Shown: in pieces, positions 1-7,862 of the stretch
How positions within the stretch are numbered: the first letter of the stretch is position 1
How the letters are laid out: each line of letters opens with the position of its first letter
Assembly (NCBI GenBank): GCA_024398495.1
Contig: JAKSJA010000006.1
Location: forward strand, 1-64,000
Direction: 5' to 3'
Length of the DNA stretch: 64,000 bases
Source of the DNA: Bacteroidaceae bacterium
GTDB lineage: Bacteria; Bacteroidota; Bacteroidia; Bacteroidales; Bacteroidaceae
The notes under the pieces: model-generated
Seen by the model: only the letters and a program-made list of their open reading frames with translations
The model's database searches: none
What the model was told of the DNA's origin: nothing
Program-made: the position numbers and the translations under genes

Positions 1-5
1 TTCAT

Positions 6-124
6 TACGCAGAGGGCAGAGGCGCAACTTTCAGTTGCTACGCAGAGTTTTTAGTGGCGGATAAGATAGACATTCTTTACACGAGTTCTTGTGTCAATGA
101 TAATGTCAACTTGGTACACTCCTA
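6..124 (+). repeat. Leader of dispersed repeat, copy A, with hairpin
   Basis: This 119-bp segment recurs without indels at 50564-50682 with only about seven mismatches. It contains a small hairpin at 24-38: stem GCAAC/GTTGC, loop TTTCA. In the other copy the stem is GCACC/GGTGC, so one base pair changed on both sides. The segment is bracketed by direct repeats ACGCAGAG. Its last about 66 bp can be read as three very degenerate 22-bp units leading into the array at 125. It probably does not code for protein. The left border may lie outside the window. Confidence 0.85.
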
Positions 125-410
125 CTTCCAACTATGTACAATCGTACTTTCAATTAAGTACACACAAACTTCCAACAATGGTCATTCGTACTTCCAACTA
201 TGTACATTCGTATTTCCAATAGTGGTTGGTCGTACTTACAAATATGCACATTCGTATTTCCAACAGTGGTTGCACACATCAGCATTTGTGGTTGCCGACA
301 TCATCAATTGCGGTTGCACACATCAACAATTGCGGTTGTACACATCATCAATTGCGGTAGCAAACATCAATATTTACGGTTGCTGACATCTGCATTTGAG
401 GTAGGTCGCA
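125..410 (+). repeat. Array A of 13 degenerate 22-bp tandem repeats
   Basis: The segment divides without gaps into 13 units of exactly 22 bp. The first units follow the pattern CTTCCAACTATG...ATTCGTA. From about 279 they shift to TCATCAATTGCGGTTG...ACA. The period stays at 22 bp while the sequence drifts along the array. A second array of the same family is at 50683-50924. Long open frames cross the array, but 22 is not a multiple of 3 and nothing resembles a protein family, so I read it as non-coding. Confidence 0.85.
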
Positions 411-464
411 ATTATTGAAATTCTTTAGATAAAAATACTTTCGGAAGACTGTCCAATCTTTTTT

Positions 465-668
465 CTACGAATTTGTTAATTCGGTCTTGATGTCATTTAC
501 GATGTACGTATCGGACATAAGCTGGTAGCCATATCTTGAGTCGTGTAACTGTTGACCGACTGTTGAATTGTAGAAGATAAGCATTGCACGCTTGGACGAT
601 ATGTGGAGTTCATCTGCGAGTTGCATTACAATACGCGTTATCTTATGGTATAATTGATATTCCTTCAT
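465..668 (-). CDS. DUF3791-like small protein, third gene of ART cassette
   Basis: This 67-residue protein has the motif pattern of DUF3791 proteins: a helical start, then an FYNSTVGQQLHDSRYG segment. Such proteins usually sit next to DUF3990 genes in Bacteroidota and Firmicutes. It lies 22 bp downstream of the DUF3990 gene on the same strand, so the two are probably co-transcribed. It is similar in kind to the first gene of the cassette (1184-1420). By its position it may be a neutralising partner of the DUF3990 protein, but this is inference. No membrane segment or signal peptide is visible. Confidence 0.7.
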   Translation of the reverse strand: MKEYQLYHKITRIVMQLADELHISSKRAMLIFYNSTVGQQLHDSRYGYQLMSDTYIVNDIKTELTNS

Positions 669-690
669 ATGACGTAATTGATTGATTTGT

Positions 691-1200
691 TTATAGCTCT
701 AAGAACTCCTTAAAACTGAGGTAGCGGTCAATGATGAGTTGATTGCTGATACACACCTGATGTTTAAGATCTTCTTTGATGAGTTTCCCAATAGCCATCT
801 CTGCTGACATAGCATTATCAATATACGCATCAACGGTTGAGATGATACTATCATTAGCAATTCCACCTTCTATCCAGTCATAATCCTTCCATGGCTGATG
901 TCCCTTGCGGCTAGCAGCAATAAAATCGAGCCATTGGATGTCATAATTAGGAAAGAGCATCTGCCTGAACTCTGTATTTGAAAGGAAGGATTCAACATCA
1001 AAACAATATACATTAAGTACCGCCTTGAGTCCTTTCTTGCGGCCAGCCTTTGTCTGTGCCCACTTGACTGCTTGCTCCCTATCGTTGGTAAGATAGAACC
1101 CTGGACCGAAATCGAGATCTGAACGTCCGACATGTGTCAGTGGCTCTCTTATAATAGTTGTGGCTCCGTGAAAGAGTATGTGGTTATTGGTCATTTTCAT
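691..1200 (-). CDS. DUF3990 protein, predicted ADP-ribosyltransferase-like toxin
   Basis: The protein starts MKMTNNHILFHGAT and carries LDFGPGFYLTNDREQAVKWA at about residues 29-48. The H-G near the start and the FGxGFYLT...QAxxWA block are the hallmarks of DUF3990, which I believe belongs to the ADP-ribosyltransferase fold group; the histidine and tyrosine would correspond to an H-Y-x NAD-binding triad. The open frame extends to 1266, but the extra N-terminus is low in family features. I prefer the ATG at 1200 (or 1194), which overlaps the end of the upstream DUF3791 gene and implies translational coupling. Toxin activity is inferred from the fold and the cassette layout. Confidence 0.75.
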   Translation of the reverse strand: MKMTNNHILFHGATTIIREPLTHVGRSDLDFGPGFYLTNDREQAVKWAQTKAGRKKGLKAVLNVYCFDVESFLSNTEFRQMLFPNYDIQWLDFIAASRKGHQPWKDYDWIEGGIANDSIISTVDAYIDNAMSAEMAIGKLIKEDLKHQVCISNQLIIDRYLSFKEFLEL

Positions 1201-1420
1201 AATTGTGGAGGGTTTCGATGATGTCGTCTGCCACATAATCGGCACTTTGGGTGTGAAGGGTATCATAGAACTTCATGAGTCTTCCGTCAATAAGCCCCTG
1301 TTCTTCAAGACGTTGCGTGAGTTGATGCGGATAGATTCCCATCTTGCGTGCAGCTGTTTCTATGGCGATGATGCAGAATTGCATCACATCGCTCTCATGA
1401 GTTCGTGGTATTCCTTCCAT
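1184..1420 (-). CDS. DUF3791-like small protein, first gene of ART cassette
   Basis: This 78-residue cytosolic protein has an ENDQ tail and a central YPHQLTQRLEEQGLIDGRLMKFYD block typical of DUF3791 proteins. Its stop lies inside the 5' end of the DUF3990 gene, as in many antitoxin-toxin pairs. A good Bacteroidota promoter lies 58 bp upstream (1478-1510). It is the first gene of the unit, so it is the likely antitoxin or partner. The function is inferred only from gene arrangement. Confidence 0.75.
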   Translation of the reverse strand: MEGIPRTHESDVMQFCIIAIETAARKMGIYPHQLTQRLEEQGLIDGRLMKFYDTLHTQSADYVADDIIETLHNYENDQ

Positions 1421-1477
1421 AATTATTTGTCTAAATTGATATCTTTGCCCATACTTACGTCTTCACGTTTCGTGCAA

Positions 1478-1510
1478 CAAAGATATAACTTTTTTTACAA
1501 AAAACACAAA
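1478..1510 (-). promoter_or_regulatory. Bacteroidota-type promoter of DUF3791/DUF3990 cassette
   Basis: On the minus strand a -7 box TATCTTTG (1478-1485) is preceded by TTTG (1507-1510) with a 21-bp spacer. The first start codon is at 1420. It lies just beyond the terminator of the neighbouring gene. Confidence 0.6.
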
Positions 1511-1514
1511 TCTA

Positions 1515-1547
1515 CAAAAAAGAAGTCCGGCCTGATGGTCGGACTTC
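1515..1547 (-). terminator. Rho-independent terminator after the duplicated secreted protein
   Basis: A GAAGTCCG...CGGACTTC hairpin (1522-1547) is followed on the minus strand by a run of T. It sits 25 bp past the stop codon at 1572. Confidence 0.8.
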
Positions 1548-1571
1548 CATATTGAAATATCTTTATGAGAA

Positions 1572-3728
1572 TTATCTCTTCAAATATCTCTTACCGTTCA
1601 TGATAACGATTCCACGATAGTTTTCGTTAACCTGAACACCCTGGAGGTTGAACATTCTGTTGTCAGCCTTCTTCTCTACTGCAGGTCTTTCGATAACGAT
1701 GTCTTCGATAACTGTAGGAACAGCACCCGGAGTGAATGTATAGCTATAGAGAGCGAGCTGGCTCTTTGGATTCATGAAGTAATAAGTCTTTGCCTCTACT
1801 GGGAATGAGATGTAACCCAAGAACGGCTGACCAGGAGCCTTTGTTGAACCACCTACCAACTCTGAATAAGTTGTGATGATGCAAGTATCTGCAAGTGCTA
1901 TATGATATGGTCTGTCATATGGAGTACCACCTTCATCTTTCCAACCATCCCAAGTGTTATTGTTCAGATAGCCTTCTACTGTCATTGCCTTTGCAGGAAT
2001 GATGTTTGTTGTTTCAGAATCCACTGCATAGAATGCATGGTTACCCTTGTTGATAAATACACCGAGTTTGATTGTACCAGAAGTCTTGAATGTTGCTTCT
2101 ACGAATGAACCACGCATAGGGAGTTTACCACAACCAGGGAGGAAGTATGTTTCTTCTTTCTTTGCTACGTCCTTCTGCTTGTCTGCATCCCACTCCCACC
2201 ATTCTCTACATTCGATGGCTGGGTTACCGATACCGATAATACATACTGTATCGTTGTCACTGATTGCCATATTGTTCTTAACATTGCACTTGAATGACCA
2301 AGGAGACTTACCTTCCTTTATTGCATCAATGTATGGAGAAGATACCCACTTCATCGAAACATTTGCTGTTGAAAAGTTTATGACAGAATCCATTGCTGCC
2401 AAAGCATCTTTGTTTGTCGTGATTTCACTTGCACGCCAAACTTCATCTTCCACAGGAGTTGGCGTTGGAGTAAATTCATAACTATAGAGAGCGAGCTGGC
2501 TCTTTGGATTCATGAAGTAATAAGTCTTTGCCTCTACTGGGAATGAGATGTAACCCAAGAACGGCTGACCAGGAGCCTTTGTTGAACCACCTACCAACTC
2601 TGAATAAGTTGTGATGATGCAAGTATCTGCAAGTGCTATATGATATGGTCTGTCATATGGAGTACCACCTTCATCTTTCCAACCATCCCAAGTGTTATTG
2701 TTCAGATAGCCTTCTACTGTCATTGCCTTTGCAGGAATGATGTTTGTTGTTTCAGAATCCACTGCATAGAATGCATGGTTACCCTTGTTGATAAATACAC
2801 CGAGTTTGATTGTACCAGAAGTCTTGAATGTTGCTTCTACGAATGAACCACGCATAGGGAGTTTACCACAACCAGGGAGGAAGTATGTTTCTTCTTTCTT
2901 TGCTACGTCCTTCTGCTTGTCTGCATCCCACTCCCACCATTCTCTACATTCGATGGCTGGGTTACCGATACCGATAATACATACTGTATCGTTGTCACTG
3001 ATTGCCATATTGTTCTTAACATTGCACTTGAATGACCAAGGAGACTTACCTTCCTTTATTGCATCAATGTATGGAGAAGATACCCACTTCATCGAAACAT
3101 TTGCTGTTGAAAAGTTTATGACAGAATCCATTGCTGCCAAAGCATCTTTGTTTGTCGTGATTTCACTTGCACGCCAAACTTCCGGCTTTACAGGAGCAGG
3201 ACCAGTTTTTTCTTCTACGAAGATACCATAGATATTTACACCACCTCCTGGCTCTTTTGGACTATACAGATAGATAGTAGTTGCTTCACCTGTATATTCG
3301 AGTGAATCATAGTCAAGAGTTGTTGCAGGCTTACCATGAGCATCAAGTTGTGCGATGACATTGTCAAAAGAACCTGCTGCTACTGCCAACTTTCTGTCTG
3401 AAGAAGAACTTGAAGACAGGCGGAAAATTTTGATTTTCGCAGGACCTGCCACGTCAAACTTGAGATGACGTACTGTAGGTGAACCAACACCACCAAGTTT
3501 CAGACGCTTAGTGAAAGAAATACCATCAGCAGTTTTGCTGTTTTCGTCAATAGAAATCACAGTATCTGCCTTTGCAACAACTGTCAAGCCATTGAAATCC
3601 TTTGTCTCCGTAATATCCTGAACATCCAAATCAGAGATATTCCAAGACTTTGTCCAGTCCCCTGCGTTAGCATAAGTAACAGCAGCAAAAAGGACTACCA
3701 ATAAAGTAAATAATTTTTTCATAAACAT
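1572..3728 (-). CDS. Secreted protein with a perfect internal duplication
   Basis: This 718-residue protein was not recognised as a known family. It starts with a signal peptide (MFMKKLFTLLVVLFAAVTYANA), followed by a unique domain to about residue 180 that looks like a beta-sandwich with a DSLEYTGEATTIYLYSP segment. Then come two copies of an about 246-residue module that begins VWRASEITTNKDALAAMDSV and ends near FTP; the modules are identical over their shared 701 bp of DNA. The protein ends with the tail NLQGVQV...RGIVIMNGKRYLKR seen on other exported proteins here. It has its own promoter and terminator and lies at the downstream end of the pectin locus. Carbohydrate binding is plausible but unproven. 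Confidence 0.85.
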   Translation of the reverse strand: MFMKKLFTLLVVLFAAVTYANAGDWTKSWNISDLDVQDITETKDFNGLTVVAKADTVISIDENSKTADGISFTKRLKLGGVGSPTVRHLKFDVAGPAKIKIFRLSSSSSSDRKLAVAAGSFDNVIAQLDAHGKPATTLDYDSLEYTGEATTIYLYSPKEPGGGVNIYGIFVEEKTGPAPVKPEVWRASEITTNKDALAAMDSVINFSTANVSMKWVSSPYIDAIKEGKSPWSFKCNVKNNMAISDNDTVCIIGIGNPAIECREWWEWDADKQKDVAKKEETYFLPGCGKLPMRGSFVEATFKTSGTIKLGVFINKGNHAFYAVDSETTNIIPAKAMTVEGYLNNNTWDGWKDEGGTPYDRPYHIALADTCIITTYSELVGGSTKAPGQPFLGYISFPVEAKTYYFMNPKSQLALYSYEFTPTPTPVEDEVWRASEITTNKDALAAMDSVINFSTANVSMKWVSSPYIDAIKEGKSPWSFKCNVKNNMAISDNDTVCIIGIGNPAIECREWWEWDADKQKDVAKKEETYFLPGCGKLPMRGSFVEATFKTSGTIKLGVFINKGNHAFYAVDSETTNIIPAKAMTVEGYLNNNTWDGWKDEGGTPYDRPYHIALADTCIITTYSELVGGSTKAPGQPFLGYISFPVEAKTYYFMNPKSQLALYSYTFTPGAVPTVIEDIVIERPAVEKKADNRMFNLQGVQVNENYRGIVIMNGKRYLKR
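1744..2444 (-). repeat. Perfect direct repeat, copy 1 (701 bp)
   Basis: It is identical by eye to 2482-3182, with an offset of 738 bp. It lies in frame within the secreted-protein gene, so each copy encodes the same module. Confidence 0.9.
2482..3182 (-). repeat. Perfect direct repeat, copy 2 (701 bp)
   Basis: This is the second copy of 1744-2444. The 37 bp between the copies encode a short linker containing TPTPVEDE. Confidence 0.9.
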
Positions 3729-3774
3729 GAATTTTTAGTTAAACAAAAAGTTAATATAATTTTATATCTCGCGT

Positions 3775-3804
3775 CAAAGGTAATCATTTTTTTCTTCATA
3801 CAAA
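3775..3804 (-). promoter_or_regulatory. Promoter of the duplicated secreted protein gene
   Basis: A -7 box TACCTTTG (3775-3782) and TTTG (3801-3804), separated by 18 bp on the minus strand, lie 47 bp before the start codon. Confidence 0.55.
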
Positions 3805-3882
3805 AAAAATAAGGTTTTTTTAACAAAAAACGGAGGAACGCATAAATGACGGTTGATAAGGCTTGCTACATCTTGCAAACAA

Positions 3883-4018
3883 TCATTTATCATCATAATG
3901 ACCTGTCATCTGCAGGATATTAACGACAACGAGATCGTCATAAATGGAATACACAATTCTATCTTTGTTTCTCAAGGTCGTCTATAGCACGAGGTGCAAA
4001 AACAAGACTGTATCTCAT
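3883..4018 (-). pseudogene. Remnant of a RelE/YoeB-type toxin with a central deletion
   Basis: The ATG (4016-4018) overlaps the antitoxin stop as ATGA. It opens MRYSLVFAPRAIDDLEK, a typical RelE-family N-terminus, and then runs into a stop. In another frame the sequence resumes with RNKDRIVYSIYDDLVVVNIL and ends QMTGHYDDK-stop, the typical RelE/YoeB C-terminus. Only 136 bp remain of the usual about 270 bp, so roughly half of the gene and the frame have been lost from the middle. Both ends are still recognisable. Confidence 0.8.
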
Positions 4019-4257
4019 GAGAACAAAGCATCTAATTCCTGTGCACTATTCACGCGAACACCTTTCCCGTCTGCAATATCTTGTTCTGCCGCATCAAGAT
4101 CTTGGTAAAACTCACGGCTTTCATAATAGTTCTTTTTTACACATACAGAACTTATACCCTGCATTCTGGAGAGCAGACGGCGCAGGTCTTTAACAATGGA
4201 GTTATCTTGAACATTGATAACTATCTGTGTTGCGGTTGGAATAAGTTGAGTATTCAT
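4015..4257 (-). CDS. Orphan type II antitoxin
   Basis: This 80-residue protein has an N-terminal half that would form a small DNA-binding or dimerisation domain. Its acidic C-terminal half (FYQDLDAAEQDIADGKGVRV...ELDAL) resembles the toxin-wrapping tails of RelB/Phd-like antitoxins. Its stop overlaps the start of the ruined toxin gene by one base pattern (ATGA). It keeps an intact frame and a good promoter (4291-4322), so it may still be expressed and could act as an anti-addiction gene or as a regulator of other operons. The exact antitoxin family is not certain. Confidence 0.75.
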   Translation of the reverse strand: MNTQLIPTATQIVINVQDNSIVKDLRRLLSRMQGISSVCVKKNYYESREFYQDLDAAEQDIADGKGVRVNSAQELDALFS

Positions 4258-4290
4258 AGAAAAGTCCCCCCTTTATTAACGTTCACGTTG

Positions 4291-4322
4291 CAAAATTAGT
4301 GTAAATCAAAGACAATGCCAAA
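4291..4322 (-). promoter_or_regulatory. Promoter of orphan antitoxin
   Basis: A -7 box TAATTTTG (4291-4298) and TTTG (4319-4322) with a 20-bp spacer on the minus strand lie 33 bp before the start codon. Confidence 0.6.
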
Positions 4323-4342
4323 TAAATCATCCTTGAAGTTAA

Positions 4343-4379
4343 CAAAAAAACGGGGGGAACATCTATTGGACGTTCCCCC
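4343..4379 (-). terminator. Terminator of SusC1-SusD1-lipoprotein operon
   Basis: A GGGGGAAC...GTTCCCCC hairpin (about 4352-4379) is followed on the minus strand by GTTTTTTTG. It is about 40 bp past the stop at 4420. Confidence 0.85.
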
Positions 4380-4419
4380 TGAAGTTAAGATTATTGATTA
4401 TACGATGAAATATAATCCG

Positions 4420-5994
4420 TTACTTTAGCCAGCGTGGGTCGCCGACATTGAGTTTCTTCACATCTTCGTTCTGAATTGTGAAGTCACCGTTTGCAGGGTC
4501 TTTGAACTGAGGGTCAGCAACAACCTTTCCACTTTCATCATATACACCCGGACTCAATGTCGTAACCATGTTTGCAGAATTGCAATATGCATTACCAACG
4601 AATTCCGGTGCATTTGTCTTTGACTGGTTGCTCCAGTAGTTGTTTATATTAACGAGGAGGTTGTTCTTTATATGGCTCTCGTTGCCAGCAAAACGTACAT
4701 AGAGTATTCCGTGACTCTTTCCGAAGTTGTAGAACGTATTGTTCTCAACCGTTATCACTGGTCCTGCTACTCCTGGGAAGTCAGCCGAAGCATCGTCATA
4801 ACGTATGCAGTCACGATCGGCAGGAGTACCTGTGTTCCAAAGAGTCGATTTTGCAAATGTAAGAGTCTTTATGTACCCCTTACGACAGTCGAACATATCA
4901 CCACCATCGCAAGCAATGTGATGGATGAGGCAATTTTCAAATGTCATCGATTCTACCGTACATTTTATACTTACGTAATAAACACCCTTACCGAAGTTGC
5001 GAATCTCAGAATTTGTAAGTGTAAGAGGTCCGTAAACGGCATCTGCTGTCTTGTAAACGAATGTCTGGTCGGTAGTCGTGTTCTTCGAGCCATCGAAGAT
5101 GATGTTGTTAGCAACAATGCCGGCACCTTGCTCCAGTTGGAAACGTCCGTAGATGACAGGAGTATTTGTAGGATAGATACCCTTTATTGTCACACTCTTC
5201 GTAACGGTTACAGCACCTGTCTCGCTTTCTGTACCGAAGTAGAAATTACCCGGTTTCAACGCAAACACCTGTCCTTCTTCTGCATCAGTAAGCAATTGTT
5301 GAAGATTATCAACATCAGGGTCAACGATGGTTGCACCAGCGAGGTCGGCGATAGTAGTGAACGTGCGATGTCCACGCTGCTTATCAACCCCATTCTGTGT
5401 GAAATAGAGGTAAGCATCGTACTCAGTTTCAGGATTAAGTCCTTCAACGACAGCCTTTGATGCAGCAATCTCATCAGGAGTAATCTCATGAACGATATTT
5501 CCCGGTTTGATAACGATCTTAGTCACGTCCGTTTCGCCCTCATTCCATGACAGAGTGACACTTCTGTCAAGGATGTCTGCCTCCTTAGGATTGGAAAGAA
5601 TCTGCTGTGCAGATGTACGGAATGTACATTCAGAGTATTTAGAATCTTCCTTCGTAGGGTCGCCAGAGATAGCCGTCAGACGTACAGAATACCTTGTGTC
5701 GTATGTAAGTCCGGAAAGAGTATAAGTGATGTCTGCAACTGCGTCAGTTGCCACAGGCTCTCCCTTGAATTCAAGGCTATCGTCAGCATACACCTCGATA
5801 CAGTAATAACTTGCACCGACAGCATCTTTCCATTTGAGGACAGCACTTGTCTCCTTAATAGAACCTGCTTCGAAATTCAGTGGCGAGAAGACGCGAGGAT
5901 AGTTGCCCTCCTTGATTTCATCGCCCGGATCAGAACATGCACCGAAGCCAAAGCAAACAGCCAAAGCAATGGTATAAAATAATATCTTTTTCAT
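4420..5994 (-). CDS. Surface lipoprotein with FN3-like domains and beta-helix (DUF4957/DUF5123 type)
   Basis: This 524-residue lipoprotein has the lipobox FGAC at about residues 17-20. Two fibronectin-III-like domains follow (about 35-125, with SAVLKWKDAVGASYYCIEVY, and about 128-215). From about 225 there is a right-handed beta-helix with repeated short turns such as VTVTKSVTIKGIYPTNTPVI and LTLTNSEIRNFGKG. It matches the DUF4957/DUF5123 proteins often encoded after SusD in pectin loci. It is the third gene after susC1 and susD1, 19 bp from susD1. A role as a surface pectin-binding protein is likely; a lyase activity is possible but I see no convincing catalytic set. Confidence 0.8.
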   Translation of the reverse strand: MKKILFYTIALAVCFGFGACSDPGDEIKEGNYPRVFSPLNFEAGSIKETSAVLKWKDAVGASYYCIEVYADDSLEFKGEPVATDAVADITYTLSGLTYDTRYSVRLTAISGDPTKEDSKYSECTFRTSAQQILSNPKEADILDRSVTLSWNEGETDVTKIVIKPGNIVHEITPDEIAASKAVVEGLNPETEYDAYLYFTQNGVDKQRGHRTFTTIADLAGATIVDPDVDNLQQLLTDAEEGQVFALKPGNFYFGTESETGAVTVTKSVTIKGIYPTNTPVIYGRFQLEQGAGIVANNIIFDGSKNTTTDQTFVYKTADAVYGPLTLTNSEIRNFGKGVYYVSIKCTVESMTFENCLIHHIACDGGDMFDCRKGYIKTLTFAKSTLWNTGTPADRDCIRYDDASADFPGVAGPVITVENNTFYNFGKSHGILYVRFAGNESHIKNNLLVNINNYWSNQSKTNAPEFVGNAYCNSANMVTTLSPGVYDESGKVVADPQFKDPANGDFTIQNEDVKKLNVGDPRWLK

Positions 5995-6013
5995 TTGTTT
6001 GTTCTCCTTTTAA

Positions 6014-7846
6014 TTAGTCAGACAATAATTCATTAGTAAGATAGCCATTACTGTTGTCGATAAATATCTTCCAGATAGGCCATACGCAATGTTCACTCGG
6101 AGTAACAGTATAAAGACCATTGATGATATTGTCAGTGATAGTGCTTACGCCATCACTTACAAGCCATCCCTTAGATGAATAGTCCTCTGTATCCATTAGT
6201 TCCTTACCATGATCGTCAGTATCACCATGATTCAAGCCGTATATCGAGAGTACCGTAGGGGTGTCGCCATCCTTTGACAGCACATCGGTGTTCTTGACAA
6301 GTTTGTAATACAACTTTTCAGGAAGGTCAGCATAGTCACCAGTACGGTTTGCCAGAGCCTGCAGCTTTGCCTTACATTCAGCCATCTTTGCATCGATGAT
6401 TCCCCAACGGATAAGGTCAGCTTTACGCAACTGTTCGCCAGCAAACTCGAAAGCACGCTGGTCAACAACGCCATTGAAGAAAGCTTCCTTGTTAGCAGTA
6501 TATTTAGCCATGAGAGCATCTACCTTTGCTTTCGGCAGAACGCGGTCAAGGACAGGACGCAGATAAGGTGCGGCAGCATCAGGACCGTCAAGTTCGTTGA
6601 TAGCCTCAGCAGCCATGAGATAGACGTCAGCAAGACGCATATACTGGAAGTTCACACCATCATCATTCGTTGAAGTGACGATACGAGTCATCCATTCATA
6701 ACGCAGTTTGCCGAAGCACATCTTGTAAACACCACGCAACTGCTGTGAAGCCTTTCCGTCCTTGAGTTCAGAACCCCAGTCGAAAGGAGTGCAGGTGATG
6801 TCGCGGCGAATGTCGTCAACATCATAATCATAGAAGAGTGTAGGAACAGGACCGTTCACACCACCCTGTGCCTGCTGTGTATATTGGTCTTTTGCATTGT
6901 GTTTTACGCCCCATGTATAGAGCACACGTCCACGACCCTCAGAGAAAGGTATCTCCCAGAGAGATTCACCTCCGGCAGTGACATTGTCCTGACAGAGTTT
7001 AAGGAAGTTGTCTTTGAAAGCACCAAGAGTGTTGCATTTACGATTGATGATATCAAGACATTCTTCTTTTGCTATTGCATACATCTTGTCCGGTGACAAA
7101 TCCTCGTCTTTGCTCAGACGGTAGCCATCGCCACGAAGTCCATAACCACCTGCAGCGAGAGCGATGCGTGCGCGGAGACCTTTCACGAAAGCCTTGCTTA
7201 TACGTTCAGTAGTGGTAGTAATAGCATTTTCGTTAGGCCAATAGCACATATCTTCCGCTTCCTTCAAGTCAGCGAGGAGTTGCTTGTAGATGACATCACG
7301 GTTAGTACGTGGCAGATAGATGTTATCTACATTATTAGGAACAAAACGTGCAGGAACATCGCCCCAAGCCTTGATAAGGTCGTTATAGATGACAGCACGC
7401 AATGTGAGAGCCTCACCGAGCAACTGTGCAAGGTCAGGGTTTGTGAGGTCGCCATATTTCCTTATGCCTTCGATAGCAAGGTTGGCACGCTCTATACCCT
7501 CATAGAACTTTGCATAAGCATTGTTGTCGGTATTCATCTGTCCGTTGTTCGGAAGAGTGTTATAATTACCCAGACTCTGCTTATCAGTAGTTGCCTGCGT
7601 AGCATCAGGATAGTTAATCCACTCAACGTCAGAGTTTACGCCATAGTAAGGGAGGAAACGTCCACGATAGGAGTTTGTCTCACCAAATGACTGATGTATG
7701 GACATCACTTCTGCCTCTGCCAGTGAATAAGTAGAGAACACTGATGAAGCGTCCAAAGAGGACTGTGTCGGAGCATAGAGATCACAAGATGCGAAACCGA
7801 ACACTACAGAAAGTGACAAAACTGTGAATTTAATATATTTTTTCAT
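6014..7846 (-). CDS. SusD/RagB-family outer-membrane lipoprotein (SusD1)
   Basis: This 610-residue lipoprotein (signal ending FASC) has the SusD pattern: an N-terminal lid of helices with EALTLRAVIYNDLIKAWGDVP (TPR-like), and a C-terminal MRLADVYLMAAEAINEL...DLIRWG region. SusD proteins cap their SusC partner and bind incoming glycan at the cell surface. It follows susC1 by 16 bp in the same operon. The enzymes around it suggest that the ligand is a pectic oligosaccharide. Confidence 0.93.
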   Translation of the reverse strand: MKKYIKFTVLSLSVVFGFASCDLYAPTQSSLDASSVFSTYSLAEAEVMSIHQSFGETNSYRGRFLPYYGVNSDVEWINYPDATQATTDKQSLGNYNTLPNNGQMNTDNNAYAKFYEGIERANLAIEGIRKYGDLTNPDLAQLLGEALTLRAVIYNDLIKAWGDVPARFVPNNVDNIYLPRTNRDVIYKQLLADLKEAEDMCYWPNENAITTTTERISKAFVKGLRARIALAAGGYGLRGDGYRLSKDEDLSPDKMYAIAKEECLDIINRKCNTLGAFKDNFLKLCQDNVTAGGESLWEIPFSEGRGRVLYTWGVKHNAKDQYTQQAQGGVNGPVPTLFYDYDVDDIRRDITCTPFDWGSELKDGKASQQLRGVYKMCFGKLRYEWMTRIVTSTNDDGVNFQYMRLADVYLMAAEAINELDGPDAAAPYLRPVLDRVLPKAKVDALMAKYTANKEAFFNGVVDQRAFEFAGEQLRKADLIRWGIIDAKMAECKAKLQALANRTGDYADLPEKLYYKLVKNTDVLSKDGDTPTVLSIYGLNHGDTDDHGKELMDTEDYSSKGWLVSDGVSTITDNIINGLYTVTPSEHCVWPIWKIFIDNSNGYLTNELLSD

Positions 7847-7862
7847 AATGTATTTCCTCCTA

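Noticed and set aside
54..418. Open frames of 110 and 72 residues across array A read as genes
   Set aside because: They follow the 22-bp repeats, which shift frame at each unit, and they have no family resemblance. The frames are more likely a by-product of stop-poor repeats.
1902..3231. Plus-strand frames inside the duplicated secreted protein gene
   Set aside because: They occur in pairs because the DNA is duplicated, and their proteins look like antisense translations.
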